Below, one piece after another: positions 51,234 to 61,300 of a stretch of DNA of 64,000 bases. This DNA comes from Choricystis sp. odSpoLacu1. Lineage: Eukaryota > Chlorophyta > Trebouxiophyceae. The first letter of the stretch is position 1. Each line of letters begins with the position of its first letter. The DNA lies in NCBI GenBank assembly GCA_958009055.1, contig OY253649.1, positions 1,451,298-1,515,297 on the forward strand, written 5' to 3'. The position numbers and the translations under genes are program-made. The notes beneath the pieces were generated by a model. It saw only the letters and a list, made by a program, of their open reading frames with translations, did not search any database and was not told the origin of the DNA.

Positions 51234-52364
51234 TTATTCGGTTTCTATGGGCGGCAAGGCGTGTTGGGAAGGGGCGGCGATGTCGAACTGGACATTTGGA
51301 GGGAAAGGAGTGAGTTTAAAAGAGAGGGAAGATGTTGTTTTTATTGCTGCCATGCAAATGACCCTCACCGATTTTAAAAGCCCCTTACATTCCAGCCACC
51401 ATTGCTGCTTGACAGTCAAAAATCGCCCCCCGCCCCTCCAGCCTAATGGCTTGTTATGTAGCAAACCTCGTGAGCGGCAAAAACGGATGGTGTGGTGGCC
51501 AGCGGGGGTATACAGTTGAGGGTGGGTGGTGGGTCGTGGTCGGCATTTTTCAAGTTGTGAAGTCAGAACGACTCGGGCGCAGGAGAGACTGCACCCGGGG
51601 TGCGGCGGCACCCAGGTGTTGGTGACAGGTGCAGGGTGGGTAGGTGTGGTGGGGGTCGTGACCAGTGTTGCGGTTTCGTAGTCTGTGTGCGGCACACGCG
51701 CTGGGTCGGGACAATCTTTGTTCGACGAACAAAGATTACGGTAATTTTCGGATACATGTTTTTCAAGATAGCACACACGTTTGCCATAATACGGTTGCGC
51801 CCACTTGAGGCGGTGGTTGTTAGCTATCATGGATTCTAGTTGATGTATGTAGGTGTCCGGAACAGCGATTTCATAGTCGTGAAAAACCACCCACTTTGAA
51901 CGGGCGCCTTGTGCAAAGCCGACGTTGTCCAAGAATCCTTTTGGAAAGATGCCGCCGCTGGTAAAATACGGCACGAAGACATACTCGAGCCATGACCACC
52001 GAATCATTGCGTCCGAGATGAGTCGCGTTGGCCCCTTTTCAACAATCTTGACTTGCACAGAGAGATTCGTGTTGCGCAAAGCTCGGTCCCACTGATTCAT
52101 CAACAGGTCAAAGTCAAACGTGCGCTGGTAGACGGGAATGATGACTCGAAGGTCGACGAGCTGCAGTTTGGACGCCTTTGTGTACAGCTGTCCATGAAGC
52201 GGCTGAAAGAGCCATGTCGGTGCAATGGCTGATTTGAACATGTAGCAAAGCATGTCGTCAACATTTTGATGTCCGCTGTACTTGCGGGCGTTGGAGACAT
52301 GACCCCAGCAAGCCAAAATCAGACACGCCGTGACAGATAGACTTTGCACGGTGGAAGGTTGCAT
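51234..52364 (-). CDS. Glycosyltransferase, GT7/galactosyltransferase-like (C-terminus atypical)
   Basis: 376 residues from ATG 52364. Hydrophobic N-terminus (VQSLSVTACLILACWGHVSN) acts as signal or anchor. A GT-A-like core follows: LRVIIPVYQRTFDFDLLMNQ, IVEKGP, FPKGFLDNVGFAQGARSKWV and VFHDYEIAVPD. This matches the order of the GT7 N-terminal domain (P.R.R...L, E...G..FN.G.L.N.G, HD.D..P), with HDYE in place of HDVD. After NLCSSNKDCPD the sequence becomes a Thr/Pro low-complexity stretch and lacks the catalytic GWG.EDDD region. It is either truncated or continues in an unrecognised exon. First of four glycosyltransferase-like genes in a row. Confidence 0.6.
   Translation of the reverse strand: MQPSTVQSLSVTACLILACWGHVSNARKYSGHQNVDDMLCYMFKSAIAPTWLFQPLHGQLYTKASKLQLVDLRVIIPVYQRTFDFDLLMNQWDRALRNTNLSVQVKIVEKGPTRLISDAMIRWSWLEYVFVPYFTSGGIFPKGFLDNVGFAQGARSKWVVFHDYEIAVPDTYIHQLESMIANNHRLKWAQPYYGKRVCYLEKHVSENYRNLCSSNKDCPDPARVPHTDYETATLVTTPTTPTHPAPVTNTWVPPHPGCSLSCARVVLTSQLEKCRPRPTTHPQLYTPAGHHTIRFCRSRGLLHNKPLGWRGGGRFLTVKQQWWLECKGLLKSVRVICMAAIKTTSSLSFKLTPFPPNVQFDIAAPSQHALPPIETE
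51713..51737. repeat. 25-bp perfect palindrome inside the GT7-like gene
   Basis: Twelve-base arms AATCTTTGTTCG and CGAACAAAGATT flank a single A. It lies in the coding frame (NLCSSNKD), close to the point where GT7 similarity ends. Confidence 0.9.
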
Positions 52365-52466
52365 GATTCGTTTTGTTTCTTTTTGGGAGAAGAGTGAGAG
52401 CATTATGCACAAAAAATTGTTGATTGAAAACCACACACTAAAAGGCAATCACCTCGCTGCAATCAA

Positions 52467-53690
52467 ATGACAGCATTCATGCGCACGTACCTTTTACTCG
52501 CCTGTGTGTCCCTGCTAGCGACGTTGACACATGGACTGCAAACAAGGGTGGTGCCTGCGTCCTCTATCAGCCATCAATCGCCCCACAAACTGCACACAGC
52601 TCTGGCACGGCGCTGCCTGTCACCATCTGCACGGCGCGTATCGTTTGCGTTGCCAGACGCTGGAGTGGCAGGTGGGTTTGGCGACAGGCTACTGGGGATG
52701 GTGACAACCTACTATGTCGCCATGATGACGGGGTCGAAGTTTTACGTCAACTGGACGCGGCCGTACGATTTAAAAGACTATTTTGATGTCGTGGATTGCA
52801 CAGTTTTTGACCAAGCTGGTGGGGGACGAAGGCTGATCAACAACCCACCACATGCCAATGGTGCAATCAACTTTGACGCCCCCGAGGTGCGTGCTATCGA
52901 TGTGTGGACCTACTTTGAAAATGGCAACTTTTTGCGGGACCTCGACCACGACATTCGAGTGGCCACCAACAGCAGACATTGGCAGGATGTTGTGCTCACA
53001 CCCTCGCTGACTGACGCGGCATGCGGGCTGGGGGTGAACACACTGTCGCGTCATCACTTGTTCAAGCTGGCACTGCGCTCGATTTTGCTTCGGCCTAAAC
53101 ACCATGTGGCGGCAGGGGCACTCTCAGTTTTGCACAGGTTGGCGACGGCATCACCACCCTCCAGTGCACGCCCGCGAACACGATGGTACGTGGGCGTTCA
53201 AATACGGTGCGGTTCTGAAGGCCGCCTGTCGTGGGAAGACCCGGCACGGCACAGCTTGATAGACGTGCCCTGCTTTGTGCGGGAGACGTTGCGCGCGTGT
53301 GGCTTTCGAGAGCAGTGTCCCATATTTCTGACGTCAGACTCGGCCAGCGTGTCAACTCTGTTTAAAGCTAAACTGGACCGCCAAACGCGCGACGCAGCTG
53401 CGTCCGGTGTGCCCGTGCCTGCCGTTGTGATAGCCGAAGCAAAAGGCCCCATTCTGCACACAGACAGGACCAACGTGTCCACGATGGATAACAACGCTTC
53501 CGACCCATGGTTGCGCTCCATTGTGGACTGGTGGTTGCTGCAGCACGCGTCAGCGCTCGTCATATCACGCAGCGGGCTTGGAGAGACAGCGGCATGGGCA
53601 TCGACGACTGCGCGCGCTGCCCGCCGGGTGGAACTAGGCGTGCCTGGCGCGTGCAACTTCTCCGATTTTGGCACGGATTCAGTGTTTTAG
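52467..53690 (+). CDS. Fucosyltransferase-like glycosyltransferase (GT-B type)
   Basis: Single exon, 407 residues, TAG stop. The N-terminal TM or signal is TYLLLACVSLLATLTHG. GGFGDRLLGMVTTYYVAMMT is the G-x-G-(N/D)-R-L motif that opens O-fucosyltransferase/alpha-1,2- and 1,6-fucosyltransferase folds. WYVGVQIRCGSEG corresponds to their H/Q-I-R-(T/R)-G donor-site motif, and ALVISRSGLGETAAW to the distal S.SGFG..A motif. Together these support a GDP-fucose-type GT-B enzyme. The usual His before IR is Gln here. Golgi lumen location inferred. Its start is 103 bp from that of the divergent GT7-like gene. Confidence 0.65.
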   Translation: MTAFMRTYLLLACVSLLATLTHGLQTRVVPASSISHQSPHKLHTALARRCLSPSARRVSFALPDAGVAGGFGDRLLGMVTTYYVAMMTGSKFYVNWTRPYDLKDYFDVVDCTVFDQAGGGRRLINNPPHANGAINFDAPEVRAIDVWTYFENGNFLRDLDHDIRVATNSRHWQDVVLTPSLTDAACGLGVNTLSRHHLFKLALRSILLRPKHHVAAGALSVLHRLATASPPSSARPRTRWYVGVQIRCGSEGRLSWEDPARHSLIDVPCFVRETLRACGFREQCPIFLTSDSASVSTLFKAKLDRQTRDAAASGVPVPAVVIAEAKGPILHTDRTNVSTMDNNASDPWLRSIVDWWLLQHASALVISRSGLGETAAWASTTARAARRVELGVPGACNFSDFGTDSVF

Positions 53691-53760
53691 TGAAGCAGTC
53701 TATATATGCTTTGCACCTGCCCTTTTAGTTTACAAACTTATTGTAAGCTACCAATCCCCG

Positions 53761-54489
53761 TTACACTTTATAGTCAGCGTCCACTTTCTCGATGTCGCTG
53801 AACCCTTGCCTCTGTCTCCCCAAACGAGGCTGCATGACGTACCAGTTTCCAAATGGTTGCTTGTGTTTCATAAACATGTCGATCGCAAACAGGTCCTTGC
53901 TGCGTGCGTCGCACTTACCTTCGTTCAGCAACCATGCTGACGACAGGTAGGTGCGCAACAATTCGTCATAGTAGTGACTGTTGACACCGTATCCAGACGT
54001 TGTTTGTGAGTCGAAGACTTTTGCAAACGAGGCGTGGGACGTGCTTTTGGCGACAATGACGCTGGAAGCCAGGTTGACTACATCCCAGTCGGCAGACGGC
54101 AAGGTAGCAAAGAATGCGTCCACGCTGCGAATGGCAGTGTCAGGGTCTTGGTCAAACATAAAGTCGTCTTCCAGCACCAAACATGTGCGCGCCCGCATGT
54201 CTTTGCACTTCTGAAGGGCCAGTATGTGGCTCAGTGTGCAGCCGAGAGGGGCGCACTGCGTTTCGACACCGTCCAGAATGTCCAACGTGTGCACGCCCAC
54301 AGACTGCAGCTCCTTTGTAATGAGGGCGCGACGGTCCTGTCTTTTGGTGAGGCTGATGACGATGATTCTATCAAAGTGGTGGAACCCGACCATGCGGACG
54401 ACTCTGTCCTTGCGACTGTGTTGGCAGTCGACAAAGTAACAAAGAAAGAGCAAGGATGATGCTAGCACGGCTAGTTTCGTTTGTGACAT
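53761..54489 (-). CDS. GT25-family glycosyltransferase
   Basis: Single exon, 242 residues. Signal or anchor TKLAVLASSLLFLCYFVDC. The GT25 signature is complete at its N-terminal half: FDRIIVISLTKRQDRRALIT, then LDGVETQCAPLGCTLSHILA and CLVLEDDFMF (the EDD of the metal site). The family includes LPS/LOS glycosyltransferases and collagen galactosyltransferases. Here a secretory-pathway sugar transferase acting on glycoprotein or glycan is inferred. The ATG at 54489 was preferred over one 15 codons upstream because the hydrophobic segment follows it directly. Confidence 0.8.
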   Translation of the reverse strand: MSQTKLAVLASSLLFLCYFVDCQHSRKDRVVRMVGFHHFDRIIVISLTKRQDRRALITKELQSVGVHTLDILDGVETQCAPLGCTLSHILALQKCKDMRARTCLVLEDDFMFDQDPDTAIRSVDAFFATLPSADWDVVNLASSVIVAKSTSHASFAKVFDSQTTSGYGVNSHYYDELLRTYLSSAWLLNEGKCDARSKDLFAIDMFMKHKQPFGNWYVMQPRLGRQRQGFSDIEKVDADYKV

Positions 54490-54907
54490 GGTTGCTTTAC
54501 AGCAGTGAAACGTGCTGCATTGTTGGATCCCCAAAGGTCCCGATTATTCGGGATCGGAAACTCGAATGAGTTTTCGATCCTGATTATGAAAAACAAAATT
54601 ACATCCATTGGCAATATTTGACGGCCACCATTTAGCACGCAATCACGAGTAACACGTGATTGGGCTCACTCCGAATAGCTCATTCCGAACGTAGCAAGAT
54701 TCACGTCGCCAGCAATTTGCGTCAGCGGATGACGCACACACCGGCACATTTTACGGCGCCGGCACCAGTTTTTAGGTAGCGCACAACTGTCGTAATTCCG
54801 CTGTTGCACCCACGTGTAATATCTACCACATATTCAACCACAGCGTTGAGTGACTTGTTACTGTAGCTCGGTCTCTCGCTCCCAAACACATCCAAAGTTA
54901 TCTGATT
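54490..54907. other. AT-rich spacer with two small inverted repeats
   Basis: 418 bp between two minus-strand glycosyltransferase genes. It holds GATCGGAAACTC-N4-GAGTTTTCGATC (~54564-54591, one mismatch) and CAATCACG...CGTGATTG (~54642-54663). Possibly a MITE remnant or regulatory hairpins. No ORF of note. Confidence 0.5.
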
Positions 54908-56083
54908 CTATGGGCCGCTGAATACGCGCTTCAGTCCGTCCAGTGTACAGTACTCGGCCTTTCGGTGCGCTGCCTCTCCAATCAGACACGCCCAGTAGTC
55001 CAAAAATAATTTGGGCGTGTTTTCATGAAGTTGCCTTAGTCGACGCGGTTCGAGCATAGTATGTACGCCCTCTCTGACGGTTGCTTTCGACATGACGCTC
55101 CAGTTTCTAAGAAGCAAGACAGGCAATCCTTCCCACAGACGATCCATGCTGCTAGAAAGCGTCACAACCACGCGCCCCAGATAAAGTGATTCCCATGAGC
55201 GATGTGTGTCCTTGCCATTACCTCTAGGAGCGATGACCGCTGCACTCGCAAGAATTTTGCGATAGAAATGAAATGCGTCGTGTCGACAGTTTTGGTCGAT
55301 CCAGGCCATGTCAGAGTCATTAATCATCTCAGCCAGCGGAACACGCTCAGAAGGGTAGGTACCTGGTGTGAAACAAGACACCGCGATATAGGCTTCGTCA
55401 ATGGAAACGACGTCAGCAGGGCTTAATCCATGCAAGTTTCCCACCATCGCTCCCGCGAGCATTTCAGGCACCATGCCATTGCGCGGCCATCTCCTATTTT
55501 CAAGAACTATGGGAATGCACGTCATTTTTGCGTGGTTCCCGTCACAGTTTTGCGAGAAAAGAGCTCGCAATTTGTTGTGGGAGAAAAAAAGGTGCGTTGG
55601 GCTAATGCCGTCGGCGTCGCCGTTGTGTGCAACGATGACGACAGGATGGATTGCATCATCAATACATGCACTGTCAGTCAACGCCTGCAGTTTCGTGCCA
55701 TCGTTGGCAACAAAAACGACGATTGCTTGGTTTCGACGCTGTCGCCGATCGATCAAGAGGTCGCTCGTCAGTCGGTAGCATGCGTTTGCAACGTCGGCGG
55801 GTGTGTCCACAACAATATCTGAAAGGCTGCGAAACCCATCGCCCGTCACGAAAGGGAAAGAGTGGCGGCGATCATCATTGTGCTCCGTGGTCTTGTTAAA
55901 ATTGACAAACGACCTTTGGTAGCTTAGAAAAGAGGACAATTGGCCGACTTTGTCGACGACGTCCTGATATTCCAGCAAGTGTGTAGATACTGGCGATGGC
56001 TCCCAAGACCGTGCGGCTTGGACACGACATGCAGTCCACTGAAAGAGAGTCAGATATTTGCAAAATCGTAACATGCTTTGCAA
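54908..56083 (-). CDS. Exostosin/GT-B-like glycosyltransferase
   Basis: Single exon, 391 residues. After a weak N-terminal hydrophobic stretch comes an unassigned half. The C-terminal half has AVIAPRGNGKDTHRSWESLY, then LGRVVVTLSSSMDRLWEGLP and VLLLRNWSVMS. The pattern (S/A)PRGNG.D.HR.WE(A/S)LY.G..(P/V)(I/V) and LP(V/I)L.....W is shared by exostosin-related and other GT-B transferases common in algae. Substrate unknown. Lower GC and different codon use from the 1-42 kb genes. The upstream 56084-56319 is AT-rich. Confidence 0.6.
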   Translation of the reverse strand: MQSMLRFCKYLTLFQWTACRVQAARSWEPSPVSTHLLEYQDVVDKVGQLSSFLSYQRSFVNFNKTTEHNDDRRHSFPFVTGDGFRSLSDIVVDTPADVANACYRLTSDLLIDRRQRRNQAIVVFVANDGTKLQALTDSACIDDAIHPVVIVAHNGDADGISPTHLFFSHNKLRALFSQNCDGNHAKMTCIPIVLENRRWPRNGMVPEMLAGAMVGNLHGLSPADVVSIDEAYIAVSCFTPGTYPSERVPLAEMINDSDMAWIDQNCRHDAFHFYRKILASAAVIAPRGNGKDTHRSWESLYLGRVVVTLSSSMDRLWEGLPVLLLRNWSVMSKATVREGVHTMLEPRRLRQLHENTPKLFLDYWACLIGEAAHRKAEYCTLDGLKRVFSGP

Positions 56084-56319
56084 ATGTCATCGAGGGAGTA
56101 AAATTCACTCAGATACTATGCGTTTACGGTTAACAAAAAAAATGTAAACATTTTGCAAATATGTACGTTTCACATGCTGTTGATTTGCGACTTTCATTGT
56201 TTGCAATCTCAAATTATTGCAATCTGTTTTTTTTTAAGCAAAGTGCCAGCCAGACATTTTTTACAGCCCCCTCATTTCACCACGTTTCTGTGGGGGCGCG
56301 GCAGGGAGAGACGGCCGCA

Positions 56320-56664
56320 ATGTCAGACGCGGAGCTTCCGGACGTCGCCGACCGAGAGCTGGCGGCACTGGAGCCCATGAGTGTCGACGCAGTGGACGCC
56401 GCCAGGCGGGTGGCAGCGGCCGCACACGAGGCGGTGCAAGCCGCCGCCCGTGCGTCTCGGGACAAGCGGCGGCGCTCCCCCTCACGCTCGCCCTCGCCCT
56501 CACCGCGGCCTCCCCGCAAGCCCAAGGAGGCCGCAGTGAGGCGGGTGGGCATGTACGGTTCGGTGGCCTCACTCGCGGAACGCGTGTATGACGACGTCGA
56601 GAAGCAAGTCCACTTTGACTCCGGGTTGTGCACGTCAAACACGCCAAACGCCATCGTGTTTTAG
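56320..56664 (+). CDS. Small RS-like basic/acidic protein, possibly partial
   Basis: 114 residues from ATG 56320 to TAG 56664. The acidic start MSDAELPDVADRELAALEPM is followed by an Ala-rich helix, then DKRRRSPSRSPSPSPRPPRK, an SR-type segment, and ends GLCTSNTPNAIVF. The frame after the TAG (HLRDVCARFGGHLHASTFFP) still looks coding, so the stop may be a mutation, an error or part of an intron. Nuclear/splicing association is inferred only from the SR segment. GC content returns to the high level here. Confidence 0.45.
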   Translation: MSDAELPDVADRELAALEPMSVDAVDAARRVAAAAHEAVQAAARASRDKRRRSPSRSPSPSPRPPRKPKEAAVRRVGMYGSVASLAERVYDDVEKQVHFDSGLCTSNTPNAIVF

Positions 56665-56807
56665 CATTTGCGCGACGTCTGCGCCCGCTTCGGTGGCCAC
56701 CTCCACGCGTCCACCTTCTTCCCGTCACTCCACCCCCCCTCCTTTCCCTCCAAACTCTCACCTCGTCAAACCAGCGCGCAATCCACGTCGTGACGGTCAG
56801 CAGAGAC

Positions 56808-56842
56808 CGTCAGTGTGGGCGGGGGTCCCGCCCACACTGACG
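56808..56842. repeat. Perfect 16-bp-stem inverted repeat
   Basis: Arms CGTCAGTGTGGGCGGG (56808-56823) and CCCGCCCACACTGACG (56827-56842) with a 3-base loop. It is flanked on the left by a second, smaller inverted repeat (GACGGTC...GACCGTC, ~56792-56811). The stem is very stable and sits at the boundary between the SR-like ORF and the VTC-like fragment. Confidence 0.95.
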
Positions 56843-57290
56843 CCGTGCTGAGTGCAGCGTCTGTCCACCCCGAGCCCGAGCGCGCCTGGTGCGACCTGCG
56901 CGCCCGGGCGGACGCGCTGGGAGCGGGCCTGGCGTCCCCTCCTGCCCTCGCGTCCGCGCGCCCCACCTGTGCCGACGCCGCCGCCGCTCGCGTCGCGGCC
57001 TGGCTGGCCGACGTCGCCGCCGTCGACGGCGGGCGGGATGCAGCCTTGGTGGCGGCCGCCAGCGGCCTGTGTGCGTCTGTGGCTGGCCTGACGGGTGGTG
57101 GTGGCGACGCGGCCGGGCCTCTGCCCGACGCGGCCCCCCTCGACACCTTTTCCCGCTCCACCTCTAAATTCTTCATCCGCCCCCACGCCGCCCCCGCCCT
57201 CAAGCTGGCCCTGGCCGCCCGCCTGCCGCTGTGCCTGCCGGGACGGCTGCGTTTGGCGTGCAGAGTGGCGGCAGAAGTGACGGTGGTGAT
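56843..57290 (+). pseudogene. VTC-domain (polyphosphate polymerase) gene fragment
   Basis: Coding-like frame without a start of its own. Toward its end it reads LDTFSRSTSKFFIRPHAAPA, LKLALAARLPLCLPG. This resembles the beginning of the VTC catalytic domain (F.R.T.K(F/Y)W(V/I)P......L...LP(V/L)), which in VTC4 follows an SPX domain. The preceding ~90 residues are Ala-rich helices. After ~57290 similarity stops and the sequence becomes pyrimidine-rich and low-complexity. I read it as a truncated gene or an exon of a broken gene beside the hairpin; an intact gene with unseen introns cannot be excluded. Confidence 0.35.
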
Positions 57291-57501
57291 GAGGCTGAGT
57301 GATGTGAGGGGGTGGGCGAGGCGTGGATTCATCAACCCCCCCTTCCTTTCCTCTCTCTACCACGTCCTCAGATCGGGGGATGTGTGGGAACGCGTTGGTA
57401 TGCCTCTCCCGCGGCAAAAACACACAAACCAACCCGCCCCCTCTCTGGCGCCGGGTGCACAGCGCAAACACGCCCTCACACGACGGTCGCACATGACCTA
57501 A

Positions 57502-58082
57502 AACAAAGCGTGAGGGGGTGGTGGGCTCACAAACCCTGCTAAAACTAAGGCACGAGGCAACCTCGGTCAGCGCGCTGCGATGCCTCTGGCCCGCGCTTCG
57601 CAACCGCCCTAGGCGCGCTCCCCCCCCGGCGCACCCTCTCTTTCCAACCCCGTCTCCACCAACCCACACCCCCCAGCTTTGCCGCGGTGGTCATTGTGCA
57701 GGCGAGACCGCAGGTGGTTTGAAGGAGAGCAGTGAGTGTGTGTGCGTGTGATGTTGTTGTCTTGTTTAGGGAGTTCGCAAAGCAATAACAAAGCAAGAAA
57801 AAAAAAAACGCCCGATCAACTCAGCTTAGTTGACACGCCCCTAATGAGTCGAACCACCCACACCTCTCCACACGTATCTGCAGCGTTGGCGACAGCCGCG
57901 CTACCCGCGCTGTCGCTGCCTCGTTGATGATTTGGCCGCGTGACGTGTTGTCCCTTTTTAACCCACCCCACCTGTTGAGGGTGATCGAATACGTAAGAAA
58001 AAATCGTAGAGGTGGTCTAAAGAGTCGACATGCGTAATAAAAGGTTGAAGTGGTGGCACGCACGCACACGATGCGTGCGTTC
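57502..58082. other. Subtelomeric spacer without recognised gene
   Basis: 581 bp, mixed GC content, several short frames with no coding character. Possible remnants of neighbouring broken genes. Confidence 0.5.
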
Positions 58083-58372
58083 TCAAGTCCGCCGGCAATT
58101 GATGACCATGATTGCCATGGCCAAACCGGCGCCGTTGACCATGCAGCCGATGGAGCCGTCCAGGTCGATGTAGTTGAGGTCGCTTTGGGCGGCCGCGACT
58201 TCGTTCGCGTCTTCCTGCGACGCGTCGCGCAACGCGAATTTTTATTTTTGGCGGGAGGCGGGCATCGTCGAACCCCAGCTTGGCGTCGGCGGCGATGAGG
58301 GTGCCGTCCACCGTCTCAGCCAGCGGGTTAACGTACACCATGGTGCAGCCGGTGGTCGCTTCATTCGGCACG
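58083..58372 (-). pseudogene. Truncated duplicate of succinate-CoA ligase beta
   Basis: Clearly derived from the gene at 28365-29867. The minus strand encodes [31 protein letters not shown] and, after a frame change, the [20 protein letters not shown] segment. Over ~58105-58205 the DNA matches 28705-28805 almost base for base. It has lost both ends, carries an internal deletion/frameshift near 58240-58260 and cannot make a working subunit. Its right edge lies within a few bases of the stop codon of the tandem-repeat surface protein, marking a recombination junction. Confidence 0.9.
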
Positions 58373-61300
58373 TCAAATCAAACACGCCACTGCCGAGTAT
58401 GTCAAAATGACCAAACCCGCGTTGCCACCGCTGGAAGAAGGACCGGCTGCACCAGCTGCAGCGGGGAGGGTCGTGGCCGACGCCCAATTCAATGAACCCA
58501 AGCCGCCCGGGCCGTCGAAACCGTAACGACCGTTGTTGCCTTCAGAACCCCCAGCACCAGAGGTGGGCCAGCCGTACTTATAATTGCTGGTGCTGCCGCC
58601 GCCACCTGAAAAAATGGCAGGTTGTGTGGATAGGGAAGAAAAAACAGCGCGGCTTTTCCGCACCGGTCAGCCACTTTGGAACTTACCTGAACCAAACCCG
58701 CCCCCACCACCACCGGCGAAACCATATGCGCCAGGGTTGCCACCGGTCCCTGCGTAGCCGCCTTGACCGGCAAAAGAGGAGTCACCGTAGAAATCGTAGG
58801 CTCCTCTACCCCCACCTAGGTAATAACCGCCAGTTGCAGGAGAAAAAAATTTAGAGTAGTAGGGAGACATTGTACCAGCAGCCCCGCCAGAATTTCCGGT
58901 TCCGCCGCGGCCGCCGACTGGGCTAGGTAGGGTTTGGCCTTTGCCTTCAGCACCTCCACCGCCACCTCCGCCGAACAATCCGGCGCCACCGCCGCCGCCA
59001 CTCTGATCGTTTCGATAGGCAGGCTTGGGGGTTTGACCATAAGGAGCGCCGCCGGCTCCGCCGCCGCCACCCACGACTACATAAAGATCGTCGCCTGGGT
59101 TGAGCGTAACCGTCGCACTCACAGGCGACGAGGAGTATCCCAAAAATGGTAAATTAAAAACGGATCTGCCGCCTGCCCCACCAGAGGACGCTGTGACGGT
59201 ATTGCCATTGATTTTGACGCCGCTGGAACCACCGCCGCCGCCGTATCCCCCGCCACCGGTGCTGCTACCAGCGCCCCCGCCGCCACCGACGGCGTCGACC
59301 TTCAGTTGCACGGACTCCGAGAACGGCGACTTGGAGTTCAGTTGGGTGGTCACGACCTTGGTGCACTGCACGAGCGGAGGGTCGACGACCGTCGCAACTT
59401 GCACAGGGGCCCCGCTCGACCCGCCGAACGACGTCACCACAGCCGTCAGGTTGCCCGAGCTCGTCGGGGCAGTCGAAAAAGTCACCGTCAGCTGGGTCGA
59501 CGTCGCCGACGTCACAGTGCCGGCGGCGCCCAGGTTGAGCGTCACCGAGTCGCCGGCAGCCGCCGGGTCGAAGCCGGTGCCGTTGATCACCAGCGCGGGT
59601 GCGTTGCGCGCCAGGTTGGCCACGCTCGGCGTGACGGCCGGAGGGTCGACGACCGTCGCAACTTGCACAGGGGCCCCGCTCGACCCGCCGAACGACGTCA
59701 CCACAGCCGTCAGGTTGCCCGAGCTCGTCGGGGCAGTCGAAAAAGTCACCGTCAGCTGGGTCGACGTCGCCGACGTCACAGTGCCGGCGGCGCCCAGGTT
59801 GAGCGTCACCGAGTCGCCGGCAGCCGCCGGGTCGAAGCCGGTGCCGTTGATCACCAGCGCGGGTGCGTTGCGCGCCAGGTTGGCCACGCTCGGCGTGACG
59901 GCCGGAGGGTCGACGACCGTCGCAACTTGCACAGGGGCCCCGCTCGACCCGCCGAACGACGTCACCACAGCCGTCAGGTTGCCCGAGCTCGTCGGGGCAG
60001 TCGAAAAAGTCACCGTCAGCTGGGTCGACGTCGCCGACGTCACAGTGCCGGCGGCGCCCAGGTTGAGCGTCACCGAGTCGCCGGCAGCCGCCGGGTCGAA
60101 GCCGGTGCCGTTGATCACCAGCGCGGGTGCGTTGCGCGCCAGGTTGGCCACGCTCGGCGTGACGGCCGGAGGGTCGACGACCGTCGCAACTTGCACAGGG
60201 GCCCCGCTCGACCCGCCGAACGACGTCACCACAGCCGTCAGGTTGCCCGAGCTCGTCGGGGCAGTCGAAAAAGTCACCGTCAGCTGGGTCGACGTCGCCG
60301 ACGTCACAGTGCCGGCGGCGCCCAGGTTGAGCGTCACCGAGTCGCCGGCAGCCGCCGGGTCGAAGCCGGTGCCGTTGATCACCAGCGCGGGTGCGTTGCG
60401 CGCCAGGTTGGCCACGCTCGGCGTGACGGCCGGAGGGTCGACGACCGTCGCAACTTGCACAGGGGCCCCGCTCGACCCGCCGAACGACGTCACCACAGCC
60501 GTCAGGTTGCCCGAGCTCGTCGGGGCAGTCGAAAAAGTCACCGTCAGCTGGGTCGACGTCGCCGACGTCACAGTGCCGGCGGCGCCCAGGTTGAGCGTCA
60601 CCGAGTCGCCGGCAGCCGCCGGGTCGAAGCCGGTGCCGTTGATCACCAGCGCGGGTGCGTTGCGCGCCAGGTTGGCCACGCTCGGCGTGACGGCCGGAGG
60701 GTCGACGACCGTCGCAACTTGCACAGGGGCCCCGCTCGACCCGCCGAACGACGTCACCACAGCCGTCAGGTTGCCCGAGCTCGTCGGGGCAGTCGAAAAA
60801 GTCACCGTCAGCTGGGTCGACGTCGCCGACGTCACAGTGCCGGCGGCGCCCAGGTTGAGCGTCACCGAGTCGCCGGCAGCCGCCGGGTCGAAGCCGGTGC
60901 CGTTGATCACCAGCGCGGGTGCGTTGCGCGCCAGGTTGGCCACGCTCGGCGTGACGGCCGGAGGGTCGACGACCGTCGCAACTTGCACAGGGGCCCCGCT
61001 CGACCCGCCGAACGACGTCACCACAGCCGTCAGGTTGCCCGAGCTCGTCGGGGCAGTCGAAAAAGTCACCGTCAGCTGGGTCGACGTCGCCGACGTCACA
61101 GTGCCGGCGGCGCCCAGGTTGAGCGTCACCGAGTCGCCGGCAGCCGCCGGGTCGAAGCCGGTGCCGTTGATCACCAGCGCGGGTGCGTTGCGCGCCAGGT
61201 TGGCCACGCTCGGCGTGACGGCCGGAGGGTCGACGACCGTCGCAACTTGCACAGGGGCCCCGCTCGACCCGCCGAACGACGTCACCACAGCCGTCAGGTT

